A DNA stretch of 19,377 nucleotides from Candidatus Zixiibacteriota bacterium (lineage in GTDB: Bacteria; Zixibacteria; MSB-5A5; GN15; PGXB01): contig JAAERC010000977.1 of NCBI GenBank assembly GCA_024230695.1, positions 1-19,377 on the forward strand, given 5' to 3'. Shown one piece after another: positions 1 through 8,001 of the stretch. How positions within the stretch are numbered: position 1 is the first letter of the stretch; each line of letters starts with the position of its first letter. Below the pieces are notes generated by a model. It saw only the letters and a program-made list of their open reading frames with translations. It was not told the DNA's origin and searched no databases. The position numbers were made by a program, and so were the translations under genes.

Positions 1-557
1 TTGGTTCCAGCCATGACGTTTGATTCAAAGAAATTTTCTGATGGTGCACTTTCAGCGTCATTGCCCTGCTTTAATTCCTCAATCACAATTTTGCGCTCTT
101 TCTGGAATTTATCTTTGGGGAAAGTAGAATTAAAGAGCATGTCCGCCTGAACAGTAAGACCATATTCAATATATTCTTTTGGCATTAATACTAAATATGC
201 GGTAAATTCCTTCCGGGTGAAGGCATTGATATATCCACCCAACCTTTCTATTCCTTCTGATAATTCACTTTCGGTTTGAATCGAGGTACCATTAAAAAGG
301 AGATGCTCCAGAAAATGAGTCGCTCCATTATCGTATTCCGATTCATATTTACTTCCGGAATGGACAAAAATCAGAGAGGCGATCATTGGTGAAGCATGAT
401 TCTCTTTTAATACTATTTCCATGCCATTATCAAGTTTGAATTCATTGACCTTACCAATATCTATTTTTGAACTATCACAGCCTGATATGAACCCAATTAT
501 CAGGGCAATAGTTAGAACTGATTGAATTAGTAGTTTTTGGTGATATTTGCTATTCAT
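1..557 (-). CDS. M16-family zinc peptidase, lipoprotein (N-terminal part, runs off the window)
   Basis: The first 185 residues are visible. The gene enters the window edge still open. The ATG at 557 has GGAG about 8 bases upstream. Residues 9-27 form a lipoprotein signal peptide ending in an ISGC lipobox (Cys27), so the enzyme should be lipid-anchored. Asp28 sits at +2, which in enterobacteria means inner-membrane retention but may not here. The inverted zinc motif HFLEH (His81, Glu84, His85) is intact. Glu161, in the stretch IVIEEL, is 76 residues after His85, where the third zinc ligand of M16 enzymes lies. GGYINAFTRKEFTAY (108-121) is also typical of the catalytic half of M16 peptidases. 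Family members degrade peptides or proteins in the periplasm or processing complexes. The substrate is unknown here. The gene is divergent from the unknown gene at 744. The family call is secure from the motifs. Confidence 0.9.
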   Translation of the reverse strand, partial: MNSKYHQKLLIQSVLTIALIIGFISGCDSSKIDIGKVNEFKLDNGMEIVLKENHASPMIASLIFVHSGSKYESEYDNGATHFLEHLLFNGTSIQTESELSEGIERLGGYINAFTRKEFTAYLVLMPKEYIEYGLTVQADMLFNSTFPKDKFQKERKIVIEELKQGNDAESAPSENFFESNVMAGT

Positions 558-657
558 TATTTCTCCAATGTTTCCGATATATGCTCAATTATCTTACAAT
601 TTAAAATATACATCCGGCCTTAAATTCCTCGTAACCTATGTTTTATTAAAACCTTAA

Positions 658-732
658 CCTATAGTATCCGATAATTACTGTCAAGTATAAAGACCAGAAT
701 TGGTTTGACAAAATGCCGATATAGGCTATATT
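658..732. promoter_or_regulatory. Putative divergent promoter region
   Basis: Two TTGACA hexamers face away from each other. One is on the plus strand at 705-710, with TATATT at 727-732 (spacer 16). The other is on the minus strand at 684-679, with TATAGG at 663-658 (spacer 15, short). They would serve the unknown gene at 744 and the M16 gene ending at 557. The plus-strand start would fall around 739, inside or after the GGAG at 735-738. This promoter would therefore leave almost no leader, which weakens the plus-strand assignment. Assigned by eye only. Confidence 0.35.
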
Positions 733-743
733 AGCGGAGTTTT

Positions 744-1181
744 ATGAAACAAAGTAAAAGTAAATATAAGGTCTTGATGTTGGCTCGGGTAGTTGTGATT
801 GCGGTTGCGCTTTTATCAATTACTCTTTCGGGAAGCTCATTGATTACTATCAGATCATTGGATTCTGACAAATCAAGTAATCCGGTTGCTTCCCAGCCCG
901 ATTTCAGATTATCACTTGATGTTAATCTTCCGGTGGGGAGTAATGGTGTTACCGATCGTCAGCCTTTTGGTAATGGAAAAGCGATTTTTTATACCATCCC
1001 GGCTGTATTTTCACTTTACAATTTGAATGAATCCAGACCGATAACAAAAATCACCGAACTTCAACCAGGTCAAAATATTAATTTGCATTTATATGAACGG
1101 CTGACCACAGCCGCTTCAATCTCGCCTAAAAAAGCCCATGAGTTTACTTTGGTTGGTGCCAAACCATCAGGTACCAGTTAG
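744..1181 (+). CDS. Hypothetical membrane-anchored or secreted protein upstream of secD
   Basis: 145 residues that I do not recognise. Residues 1-9 are basic (KQSKSKYK), and about 13-32 form one hydrophobic segment, so the protein is a type II anchored or secreted protein with the rest in the periplasm. The outer part has no Cys and no metal motif. It is rich in Ser, Asn, Leu and Ile, with short beta-like stretches (FRLSLDVNLPVG, KAIFYTIPAVFSLYNL). GGAG lies at 735-738, 6 bases before the ATG. It precedes secD by 74 bases on the same strand, where many bacteria have yajC. It does not resemble YajC, which is shorter and has a conserved hydrophobic N-terminus followed by a basic segment. A role with the Sec accessory complex is only a guess from position. 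Confidence 0.7.
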   Translation: MKQSKSKYKVLMLARVVVIAVALLSITLSGSSLITIRSLDSDKSSNPVASQPDFRLSLDVNLPVGSNGVTDRQPFGNGKAIFYTIPAVFSLYNLNESRPITKITELQPGQNINLHLYERLTTAASISPKKAHEFTLVGAKPSGTS

Positions 1182-1189
1182 AGTAAATA

Positions 1190-1217
1190 TTGTTCGGGTT
1201 GTCTTTTTAATTATAAA
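1190..1217 (+). promoter_or_regulatory. Possible promoter for secDF
   Basis: TTGTTC (1190-1195) and TATAAA (1212-1217) are 16 bases apart in the 74-base gap before secD. The match is moderate. The region is AT-rich, so a chance match is likely. Confidence 0.25.
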
Positions 1218-1255
1218 AATTACTAATTATTTTCTTTTTGTTAAGGAGTGTCTCT

Positions 1256-2977
1256 ATGAAAAATCAAACCTTGCGGTTGGTCATTACCGGCGTCTTGATT
1301 ATTCTGGCCTTCATCGGCTTCTGGAATACCTTGAAGCTCTGGACGATGACCGATGCGGAAAAAACCAGAATTGAGGAAATCAAACCCGGTTCGGTTAATG
1401 AACTTGAACGCAAATCGATGCGTCTGGGACTTGATCTGCAGGGCGGCATTCATGTTGTTCTGAGAGTTATGAAAGAAAAAATAGAGCCATCGGCTCGTGA
1501 GGATGCGGTTGATCGTGCTATTCAGGTTATTCGTAATCGTGTTGACTTCACCGGTGTGACCGAACCAATTATTCAAAAACAGGGAGATGATCGAATTATT
1601 GTTGATCTGCCTGGTTATACTGATGCCGATCGGGCCGAAGATATTATCGGTCAAACAGCTCAGTTAGAGTTTAAATTATTAGAGACTTTTGAAAATGCTG
1701 ACCTTCTTCTAAAAAGAATTGATTCACTGGTGGCAGGTGTTCGAGCGGCTGAAAAAGAAGAGGCCGGAGAAACACCAGAGGTTGTAAGTGATGATTCTCC
1801 AACTACTGGCGATATGACCCCGATTGAAGATGGCGATTCTACCGAAACTGATGTTTTTGCCGATCTCTTGGGAGATGACTCTACTGAGTTTGCCGATGAT
1901 GGTTTCTTCGATTCAGAGACCAATCCTTTTACACAATATCTTGAGCACTGGCTGAGAGGAAGTAAAAGCGGTACTCTTTGGCCGGGGTATTATGTTTTGG
2001 CCAAAGACAGAAGAACGATGGAAGCGATGCTTAAAATGCCTGAAATAAAGAGGGCGATACCTTCAGATGTCCAGTTTGCCTGGTCAACTCGTTCTGAAGT
2101 TCGAAATGCTCAGACCGTATATGGTTTATATATTCTAAAGAGCAAAGTCCAATTTCTAGGAAAATTTTTAGAAAACATCAAACTGGGTCGCGGTCAGTTT
2201 CAGGAACCAACCGTTGACTTCAGACTTACCGGACAGGGCGCGGCGGCCTTTGCTCGACTGACCGGTTCTAATATTGATAAGCCATTGGCGATCGTAATTG
2301 ATGATAAGGTTGAGTCATCCCCGATTATCAATAGCAAAATCAGAAATAACGGTCAGATCACAATGGGCGGCGGTGCAACATTGGAAGATGCCAAAGATCT
2401 TGAGATCGTCTTAAAGGCTGGTGCTTTACCGGCTCCGGTTGAAATAATTGAAAAGAATGTTGTCGGACCAACGCTTGGTTCTGATTCTATCAGAAAAGGT
2501 CTTATGTCAACTTTGATTGGTTTAGTTCTGGTATTTATCTTTATCGGTATTTATTATCGTATGTCGGGTATTATCGCAGACATTGCATTGATCTTCAATA
2601 TTTTCTTCCTGCTTTCGATTATGGCTGGATTAAGTGCGACTTTGACTATGCCGGGAATTGCGGGGATTATCCTGACCGTCGGTATCTCAGTTGACTCCAA
2701 TATTCTGATCTTTGAAAGGATAAGGGAGGAACTTCGAACTGGCAAAACAGTTCGAGCGTCAATTGATGCTGGCTACAATCGAGCCTTATTAACTATTGTT
2801 GATAGTCATGTGACAACCTTGATTACTGCCGGAGCATTGTTCTTATTTGGATCCGGTCCGATTAAAGGATTTGCCGTATCACTTTTCTGGGGTGTTACAA
2901 TCTCACTTTACACGGCAGTCGTTATTACCAAAACAATTTTTGATATACGCAAGGGTTATAAATCACTTAGCATATAA
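1256..2977 (+). CDS. secD: SecD, protein-export membrane subunit
   Basis: 573 residues from ATG 1256. That start is chosen because AAGGAG (1243-1248) sits 7 bases ahead of it; an upstream in-frame TTG at 1238 would overlap the ribosome site. SecD pairs with SecF and uses the proton gradient to help pull secreted proteins through SecYEG. TM1 is at about 7-25, followed by the hallmark LGLDLQGG (57-64) and the RNRVDFTGVTEP region of the P1 domain (93-104). The C-terminal half holds the further membrane segments, with GISVDSNILIFERIREEL from Gly476; Asp480 corresponds to the conserved membrane aspartate used in proton coupling. SecD more usually has Asp-Ala-Asn here, and Ser replaces Ala. Residues about 168-222 are a highly acidic, Asp/Ser/Thr-rich insert in the periplasmic domain. 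The secF ATG follows after 11 bases. Confidence 0.97.
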   Translation: MKNQTLRLVITGVLIILAFIGFWNTLKLWTMTDAEKTRIEEIKPGSVNELERKSMRLGLDLQGGIHVVLRVMKEKIEPSAREDAVDRAIQVIRNRVDFTGVTEPIIQKQGDDRIIVDLPGYTDADRAEDIIGQTAQLEFKLLETFENADLLLKRIDSLVAGVRAAEKEEAGETPEVVSDDSPTTGDMTPIEDGDSTETDVFADLLGDDSTEFADDGFFDSETNPFTQYLEHWLRGSKSGTLWPGYYVLAKDRRTMEAMLKMPEIKRAIPSDVQFAWSTRSEVRNAQTVYGLYILKSKVQFLGKFLENIKLGRGQFQEPTVDFRLTGQGAAAFARLTGSNIDKPLAIVIDDKVESSPIINSKIRNNGQITMGGGATLEDAKDLEIVLKAGALPAPVEIIEKNVVGPTLGSDSIRKGLMSTLIGLVLVFIFIGIYYRMSGIIADIALIFNIFFLLSIMAGLSATLTMPGIAGIILTVGISVDSNILIFERIREELRTGKTVRASIDAGYNRALLTIVDSHVTTLITAGALFLFGSGPIKGFAVSLFWGVTISLYTAVVITKTIFDIRKGYKSLSI

Positions 2978-2988
2978 GGAGTCGATAA

Positions 2989-3909
2989 ATGTTTAGGATA
3001 CTAAAAGAAACTAATATTGATTTTATTGGCCATCGTAGGAAGGCCTTTATGTTGTCGGCTGTCCTGGTATTGCTTGGGCTGACAGCTTTTACAATGATAT
3101 TACTTAATAAAGCCAACATGGGAATTGATTTTGCGGGCGGCACAATGCTTCAGGGCAATTTTGAGAATGAAATTAATATTGCTGATCTTCGCGACGTGGT
3201 TACCAGCGATTTTCCTGAAGCGGCTATTCAGGAATTGGAGCGTCATAACGTTCCCAACTCATATATTATAAGAGTTAAAGAAACTAAAGCCGGCGATCAA
3301 AAAGCGGTTGACAGATTACGCGAAATTATTTCGGCACGATTTGAGGGCAATACTTTCACCAGAGATTCCGAGCATATGATCGGTCCTGCAGTAGGAGAAT
3401 CATTAAGAGCCAGTGCCAAATGGGCAGTTCTGATCTCGGTTATTGGACTGATAATATATATTGGATTCCGATTTGATTTCCGCTCAGGAATTGCCGCGAC
3501 CGTGGCTACATTCCATGATGTTCTGGCGGTTCTTGGGATTTTCTATCTTCTTGATAAGGAGATAACCCTTTTGGTGGTTACTGCCTTGTTGACTTTGGCC
3601 GGGTACTCTCTAACTGACACGGTAGTTGTCTATGATAGAATCAGAGAGAATCTGAAAAAGTCTCGTAAGAAGGGACAATTCGTTGATACTGTCAATAATT
3701 CTGTGAATGAGGTTCTCTCGCGAACAGTGATGACATCTTTAACATCGTTGTTGGTAGCAGGAACACTGTTCTTTTTTGGCGGTGAAGTGCTCCATGACTT
3801 TTCACTTGCATTGATTCTTGGAATTATAGTTGGAACCTATTCTTCAATATTTGTGGCAAGCCCAATTGTTGTTGAATGGGAAGCAAAATCGCCGAAACGA
3901 TTTAAATAA
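2989..3909 (+). CDS. secF: SecF, protein-export membrane subunit
   Basis: 306 residues, normal length for SecF. AAGGAG lies 8 bases before the ATG, and the gene follows secD after 11 bases, so the two are co-transcribed and probably co-translated. TM1 is at about 19-40, then the SecF signature GIDFAGGT (45-52). A periplasmic domain (to about 130) is followed by five membrane segments, including YSLTDTVVVYDRIREN from Tyr206, with Asp210 in the conserved position, and the TVMTSLTSLLVAGTLFFFGG helix. The C-terminus ends shortly after the last helix (EWEAKSPKRFK). It acts with SecD and SecYEG in the inner membrane. The large secreted beta-helix protein, the lipoproteins and the outer-membrane proteins in this window would all be Sec clients. 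I see nothing unusual. Confidence 0.97.
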   Translation: MFRILKETNIDFIGHRRKAFMLSAVLVLLGLTAFTMILLNKANMGIDFAGGTMLQGNFENEINIADLRDVVTSDFPEAAIQELERHNVPNSYIIRVKETKAGDQKAVDRLREIISARFEGNTFTRDSEHMIGPAVGESLRASAKWAVLISVIGLIIYIGFRFDFRSGIAATVATFHDVLAVLGIFYLLDKEITLLVVTALLTLAGYSLTDTVVVYDRIRENLKKSRKKGQFVDTVNNSVNEVLSRTVMTSLTSLLVAGTLFFFGGEVLHDFSLALILGIIVGTYSSIFVASPIVVEWEAKSPKRFK

Positions 3910-3924
3910 ATTATATGATTATTT

Positions 3925-3957
3925 TAGAATAGCTGCTTTTTTTAAGCAGCTATTCTA
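3925..3957. terminator. Hairpin between secF and the CYTH gene, probable terminator
   Basis: A 12-bp perfect stem (AGAATAGCTGC at 3926-3936 with its complement at 3946-3956, plus the T3925/A3957 pair) has a 9-base loop and is followed by ATTTTTATA. It lies 15 bases after secF and 17 bases before the next ATG. It fits an intrinsic terminator or attenuator of the sec operon. Confidence 0.75.
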
Positions 3958-3973
3958 TTTTTATAGAGTATGA

Positions 3974-4606
3974 ATGATGCTTCCTCAGGAAATTGAAATA
4001 AAACTTGATCTTCAAAAAGAAGAGAATTATACCAGGCTTATCGAGCGGTTTAAGATAGCCAAAAAACCGACTCGTCAGGAAAATTATTTTTTTGATTCTG
4101 AAGATATGACTCTATCCAAAAACGGCTGGGCTCTTAGATTAAGAATTGAAAAGGATAAAAGTAGTCTGACCTTAAAAGGAACGACAACGCAGTCGTCTGG
4201 CGGTCTGGCAATCAGAGATGAAATTGAAATTTCTATTCCGGATGAAAACGGTATAAAATACTCCGAAAATGGATTAAGGGATAGCAATATTCCATCAGAA
4301 ATCGCCAGTATTATTCGACCAATAATCAAAACCAGTGATCTTGTTCAGAAAGTTTATTTTATAAATGATCGTTTCCGGATTAATTATTCCGACGACGATA
4401 TTGGTTTGCTTTTTGAAATAGACAAGACTGAATTTAGTGATGGTTCAATAGATTATGAATTGGAAGTTGAATTGAAGGACCAGTTGATTTATCAAAAAGC
4501 ATTAGGCAGAATTACCGCTTTTCTTGATTCTGTTAAAATTGTAACGGTCTTTCAAAAACAAAGCAAATTTGCCAGAGCACTTATGGTTGAGGGTAAGAGT
4601 AAATAA
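3974..4606 (+). CDS. CYTH-domain (triphosphate tunnel metalloenzyme) protein
   Basis: 210 residues, the size of a single CYTH domain. The family signature ExExK is present at the very start (Glu6-Ile-Glu8-Ile-Lys10). The alternating charged strands expected of the eight-stranded tunnel follow: ALRLRIEKD, LTLKG, RDEIEIS, LLFEIDKTEF, YELEVELK and the C-terminal KSKFARAL. CYTH enzymes bind triphosphate through Arg/Lys and a divalent metal through Glu. Members hydrolyse tripolyphosphate or thiamine triphosphate or make cAMP. The sequence does not say which applies, though simple triphosphatase activity is commonest. ATG 3974 and ATG 3977 are adjacent, and no good ribosome site precedes either. 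The gene sits 17 bases after a hairpin, so it has little room for its own promoter. It may depend on read-through from secF or on a promoter overlapping the hairpin. Confidence 0.88.
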   Translation: MMLPQEIEIKLDLQKEENYTRLIERFKIAKKPTRQENYFFDSEDMTLSKNGWALRLRIEKDKSSLTLKGTTTQSSGGLAIRDEIEISIPDENGIKYSENGLRDSNIPSEIASIIRPIIKTSDLVQKVYFINDRFRINYSDDDIGLLFEIDKTEFSDGSIDYELEVELKDQLIYQKALGRITAFLDSVKIVTVFQKQSKFARALMVEGKSK

Positions 4607-4672
4607 TTGGGAGTATATTAATAATTTTGGCAAATAATGATGATTTATTAAAACTAGTTTACTCATTTTGTG

Positions 4673-4678
4673 TATAAT
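4673..4678 (+). promoter_or_regulatory. Perfect -10 box upstream of the DUF4846-like gene
   Basis: TATAAT lies 24 bases before ATG 4702, in the AT-rich gap after the CYTH gene. No good -35 hexamer stands 16-18 bases upstream. A start near 4685 would give a short leader carrying AGAGGTGA. Confidence 0.4.
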
Positions 4679-4701
4679 AATTTAAACCAAAGAGGTGAAC
4701 A

Positions 4702-5565
4702 ATGAAAATCAAACTGCTAATAATCTTGACCTTTGTTCTGTTAATGGGCACAATATCTTTTGCTCAGGATGCGCCTAAAAACACCAATCCATTTCCTTTT
4801 GCACAGTATAATGAACCCAGTTTGTCATTAGTTAATCAGATATCTAACCCAAATGGTTATAATCGATTACCATCAAAAAAATTGACCCTATATCAACACT
4901 GGTTAACAAATATGCCACTAAAACCTAAGGGAACACCTTCTACAAATTGGAAAGGTAAGAAGATATCCAAAGCAGATACGCTTAATCGAATTGTTGATAT
5001 TGATGTTAATTCCAAATATATTACTGATGCTGATATTCCGGTCTTATTGCTGTTGCACTTTTTTAGAATGCAGGGCAATGTGGATGAGTTTAATGTAAGA
5101 CTTAAAAAACAACTGTCTGTTAATTACAAAAAATGGCGACAAGGTGAATATATTGATGAAAAAGGAAAAGATATTTATTATAAGCCCTCAGGTATGAGTC
5201 GCGCCGACACAGATGAGGAGTTCCTTATGTTTTTAGATTTTATTACAAAATATTTTGACACTAAATCTCTTCGTTTAAATGTTGAACATACCGATTCGCG
5301 CGTTTTTAAACCATCGCACATGCTTATTCAGTATAAAGAAGATGATCCTGACTCAGTTGGGCATGTTTCTGTTATATTAGATGCCGCCGTCAATGATGAT
5401 TACGAGGCAAGAAAGATGTTGATTGCTTATGGCGGTAATCCGGCGCAGTCAGTTGTTGTTCCCAATAATCCTTATGATACTGGCAATAAATGGTTTACTC
5501 TCGATGAAATCAGAGAGCATCTATTAGAATACGGCATGGGATATGTATATCGCTGGGTAAACTAA
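4702..5565 (+). CDS. Secreted DUF4846-like protein
   Basis: 287 residues. A Sec signal peptide (1-21, ending ISFA before Gln22) has no lipobox Cys, so the protein should be periplasmic or exported. GAGGTGA precedes the ATG. The layout recalls DUF4846: WLTNMPLKP (67-75), a VDIDV strand (98-102), a helical stretch including LLLLHFFRMQG (115-125), YKKWRQG (142-148), and a C-terminal block with GHVSVILD (220-227), NPAQ (246-249) and a late Trp (264). DUF4846 proteins have the similar run PGHAVIV...AQ..H. The function of that family is not established. The conserved Gly-His followed by Asp suggests a catalytic or binding site, which is inference. The family name comes from memory of its motifs and could be wrong. 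It looks like a single-gene unit with its own -10 box and terminator. Confidence 0.7.
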   Translation: MKIKLLIILTFVLLMGTISFAQDAPKNTNPFPFAQYNEPSLSLVNQISNPNGYNRLPSKKLTLYQHWLTNMPLKPKGTPSTNWKGKKISKADTLNRIVDIDVNSKYITDADIPVLLLLHFFRMQGNVDEFNVRLKKQLSVNYKKWRQGEYIDEKGKDIYYKPSGMSRADTDEEFLMFLDFITKYFDTKSLRLNVEHTDSRVFKPSHMLIQYKEDDPDSVGHVSVILDAAVNDDYEARKMLIAYGGNPAQSVVVPNNPYDTGNKWFTLDEIREHLLEYGMGYVYRWVN

Positions 5566-5607
5566 AAATAGTTTAATTTCACTTTAGATTATTCTAATTC
5601 AAATTTG

Positions 5608-5668
5608 AACAGGAGACAGGAGAGAGTTTTATAGTTAAACTTTCTCTGTTTCTCCTGTTGTATATTTT
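5608..5668 (+). terminator. Intrinsic terminator after the DUF4846-like gene
   Basis: A long imperfect stem (AACAGGAGACAGGAGAGAGTT at 5608-5628 less its last base, against the complement ending at 5659) is followed by TATATTTTTCC. It lies 43 bases after the stop codon. Confidence 0.75.
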
Positions 5669-5747
5669 TCCTCACCATTTCAGGCTCTTTTATTATTTAC
5701 ATAATCAAGATTTACCAAATAGATATCTCTATAAGAAAAAAATATTT

Positions 5748-5776
5748 TTGTCCGATAAGTTAACTATGTGTAATAA
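5748..5776 (+). promoter_or_regulatory. Possible promoter of the lipoprotein gene
   Basis: TTGTCC (5748-5753) and TAATAA (5771-5776) are 17 bases apart and 20 bases before the ATG. A start near 5783 would leave a leader just containing GGAGGAG (5786-5792). Confidence 0.35.
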
Positions 5777-5796
5777 TAAAAAAATGGAGGAGAAAA

Positions 5797-6669
5797 ATGT
5801 CTTTTAAATCATTACCACAGTTTATCTTTATAATTGTTTTGGGCGGGCTGTTGATTTTGGGTTGTGAAGAACAATCAACCTCACCGGTAATTGAAGGCGA
5901 ACCGGACGATAATGGCTTTGAAGCAATGTCAGAGCTTAATGAGATAGGCCTTGAAGTTATGAAAATACCATTTGATCTCAGTGATACCGTTATGGCGATG
6001 GGTGGGTCATCGTCACCGTTATTTAAGGCCCATAAGGTAAATGCCGAAGTTCTCGAATATCGCAGCTTAGAATATGCCTATAGTAATTTTTGGCATGTAT
6101 TTTCATTCTCTGCCAAATTGGTAATTACCGAAGACGGGCAAACCGACAGTCTTTTGATCTCAGGGATTGATTCACTAAGATATAAGAATGCTGAAACAAT
6201 TGTTCAATATCCTGATGAGTTATTAACCGATGAAATGGATATTCGTCAGCATGTTGATATCAATGTCTATAACGGCGATGGGGGAGTTCTTCAGATCAAG
6301 GATCATGCCAGCATTAATGTGACTACCGAATCGTTTACCGGAGAAGTGATTACTCTTGATGGAGCAGTTCATGATTCAGTCGCGATTGTTTCTCAGGATT
6401 CCGGCGTGCAACTTATGGATTGTGATATAGATTTGACCTCAACCCAGACATATAATGATCTTGTTCTTGATGAAACTCAGGATTGTCCCGGTAGCGGTTC
6501 GATCGGAATGTCAGCCGCATTTAGTATTGATTGTCAGGGTGATGAAGGCTCTCTTTCATTAGAGTCAGCCTGGATCGCCACATATAGTTTCAGCAATGGG
6601 ACAGTTTCGGTTGATATTTATTCCAATGGTCAGCATTGGCAAAGCACCAGTATTTGTGGCGGCGTATAA
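5797..6669 (+). CDS. Hypothetical lipoprotein
   Basis: 290 residues that I do not recognise. The signal peptide ends in ILGC (Cys23) with Glu at +2, so this is probably an outer-membrane lipoprotein. A strong GGAGGAG lies 5 bases before the ATG. After a Ser/Pro/Asp-rich linker (24-45), the mature part is acidic and beta-rich, with alternating patterns such as SFSAKLVITEDGQTDSLLISG and DINVYNGDGGVLQIKDHASINVT. Four Cys lie in the C-terminal half (in LMDCDIDL, TQDCPGS, SIDCQGD and SICGGV) and could form two disulfides. The Gly/Ser/Asn-rich end recalls other FCB surface lipoproteins. No enzyme motif is visible. It is transcribed alone, between two terminators. Confidence 0.75.
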   Translation: MSFKSLPQFIFIIVLGGLLILGCEEQSTSPVIEGEPDDNGFEAMSELNEIGLEVMKIPFDLSDTVMAMGGSSSPLFKAHKVNAEVLEYRSLEYAYSNFWHVFSFSAKLVITEDGQTDSLLISGIDSLRYKNAETIVQYPDELLTDEMDIRQHVDINVYNGDGGVLQIKDHASINVTTESFTGEVITLDGAVHDSVAIVSQDSGVQLMDCDIDLTSTQTYNDLVLDETQDCPGSGSIGMSAAFSIDCQGDEGSLSLESAWIATYSFSNGTVSVDIYSNGQHWQSTSICGGV

Positions 6670-6716
6670 AGAAAGATTTGTAGTTATCACAGATTTGATA
6701 TTTTAGGATTATATTG

Positions 6717-6745
6717 GGGCGGATTATTATCCGCCCTTTATTTAT
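6717..6745 (+). terminator. Intrinsic terminator after the lipoprotein gene
   Basis: A perfect 8-bp GC-rich stem, GGGCGGAT (6717-6724) and ATCCGCCC (6729-6736), has a TATT loop and is followed by TTTATTTATT. It lies 47 bases after the stop. Confidence 0.92.
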
Positions 6746-6758
6746 TGGGGAAATCATC

Positions 6759-6787
6759 TTGACAAAACCTTCTCTAAGGATTTAATT
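6759..6787 (+). promoter_or_regulatory. Promoter of tRNA-Ser
   Basis: TTGACA (6759-6764) is followed 17 bases later by TTAATT (6782-6787), 18 bases before the mature tRNA start. The consensus -35 and the close spacing to the tRNA support it. A 7-bp inverted repeat, TAATTGG/CCAATTA (6783-6789, 6795-6801), overlaps the -10 and the start of the leader and may affect initiation or 5' processing. Confidence 0.6.
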
Positions 6788-6804
6788 GGTCTATCCAATT
6801 AGCC

Positions 6805-6892
6805 GGAGGAGTGGCTGAGTGGTCGAAAGCGGCGGTCTTGAAAACCGTTGTTCCGAAAGGAACCGTGGGTTCGAATCCTACCTCCTCCGCCA
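6805..6892 (+). tRNA. tRNA-Ser (anticodon TGA), CCA encoded
   Basis: The cloverleaf is complete. The acceptor stem is GGAGGAG (6805-6811) with CTCCTCC (6882-6888), discriminator G6889, and an encoded CCA at 6890-6892. The anticodon loop CTTGAAA (6837-6843) has TGA at 6839-6841 and is flanked by CGGT/ACCG. The long variable arm (TTCC-GAAA-GGAA) marks a class II serine tRNA. The T arm is GTGGG-TTCGAAT-CCTAC. It reads UCA codons, and UCN by wobble. The last 19 bases of the mature sequence, from the T loop through the discriminator, recur exactly at 15654-15672. Its 3' end is therefore probably the integration site of an element. Confidence 0.97.
6871..6889 (+). repeat. Putative attachment site, tRNA-proximal copy
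   Basis: TCGAATCCTACCTCCTCCG is the 3' end of tRNA-Ser, from T loop to discriminator. It matches 15654-15672 base for base. Tyrosine recombinases of integrative elements commonly use exactly this part of tRNA genes as attB, and integration rebuilds the tRNA at one end. Confidence 0.7.
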
Positions 6893-8001
6893 TATATCAC
6901 ACACGCCGTGAGTTCCCAGCCTTCGATCTGCCCCGGTATATATTATCTAAAAAAAAAGTTCGACATATGTTCTATGTACTCCGTTATTGATTTTCTAACA
7001 GATTATTTTATTGTTGTGTAATCTCTTACGCGAAATTACTTATCCGCATATCAAATATTTTTCGTTGAGCTAAACGCGATTTGAATATGTAGATATCTAA
7101 AACAAGAACAATGATGTTTTAATTGCAATTTTGAATGCTGTGTTTTCCAAATGGATTGCTATCTTGTTGTGCGCCTTTCTTCTTGTGGAATGGGATAAAT
7201 ATGGATATCAGCAATTTTCCCCTTAAGAGATTTGACTTTCGCGATATTGTCTAATGCTCTCTTGTTTTTCGAATGGCTTACTGTTTACCTAAAGTAAAAG
7301 GTAATTAGAAACGTTCTACTGATCATCAACACAATCTAACATTTCATGTAATTCGGTTCGGGATAGCGATTTTTATGAACGCCAATTAATCGATGAATAG
7401 TGTAAAACACCTAATAAAAATAATAAAAACACCAATAATTATACGGATAATCCTTGACTTTGACACCGGAAATCATTACCTAATCAATAGGATAAGGATC
7501 TGACGCAGTTTTTGCTGAGCACATAATACTGCAAAAGACAATATAGTACAATTGGCAGAGTAGGTGTTTTGTATGCATTTCTTGTGTTTATGCAACAGCA
7601 ACAAGTCAGGCAATCAGGATATTTCCAATATTTATTTTATAAATCAATTTAATTGTTTATTTTTACAATTATCCAGAGAGGGGGGGATACTATTAAAAGT
7701 GAACTAACTTTATACTAGTTAATTTCATATCTACTTACTTTCGTAAGTTATTCTGGTTTAACTAAATTCTTGAACCAAAAAAGCATTTTTTTCGGATAGG
7801 CCGAGGAATAAAAACAATAATCCTTCTTTCGTCAATGTGGCTTATTTAATTTGGGGGAACAAAATGGTATTTAAAAACCATATCAATAACCACTGTATAT
7901 GTGTGTATCGTTGGGGAACCGTAAAATTATATAACGATATTTCTTTGTCTGTTATTCCCAGTCGCCAAAGATTTGGAAGAAGGAATTACCATCCTTTGAG
8001 A

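Noticed and set aside
1241..1654. A 137-codon minus-strand frame opposite secD
   Set aside because: It lies wholly inside the clear secD gene and its translation looks like low-complexity antisense sequence.
7165..7290. A decayed integrase on the minus strand next to the tRNA
   Set aside because: About 40 open codons look protein-like, but I cannot find any recombinase motif (no R...HxxR...Y pattern), so I do not call an integrase.
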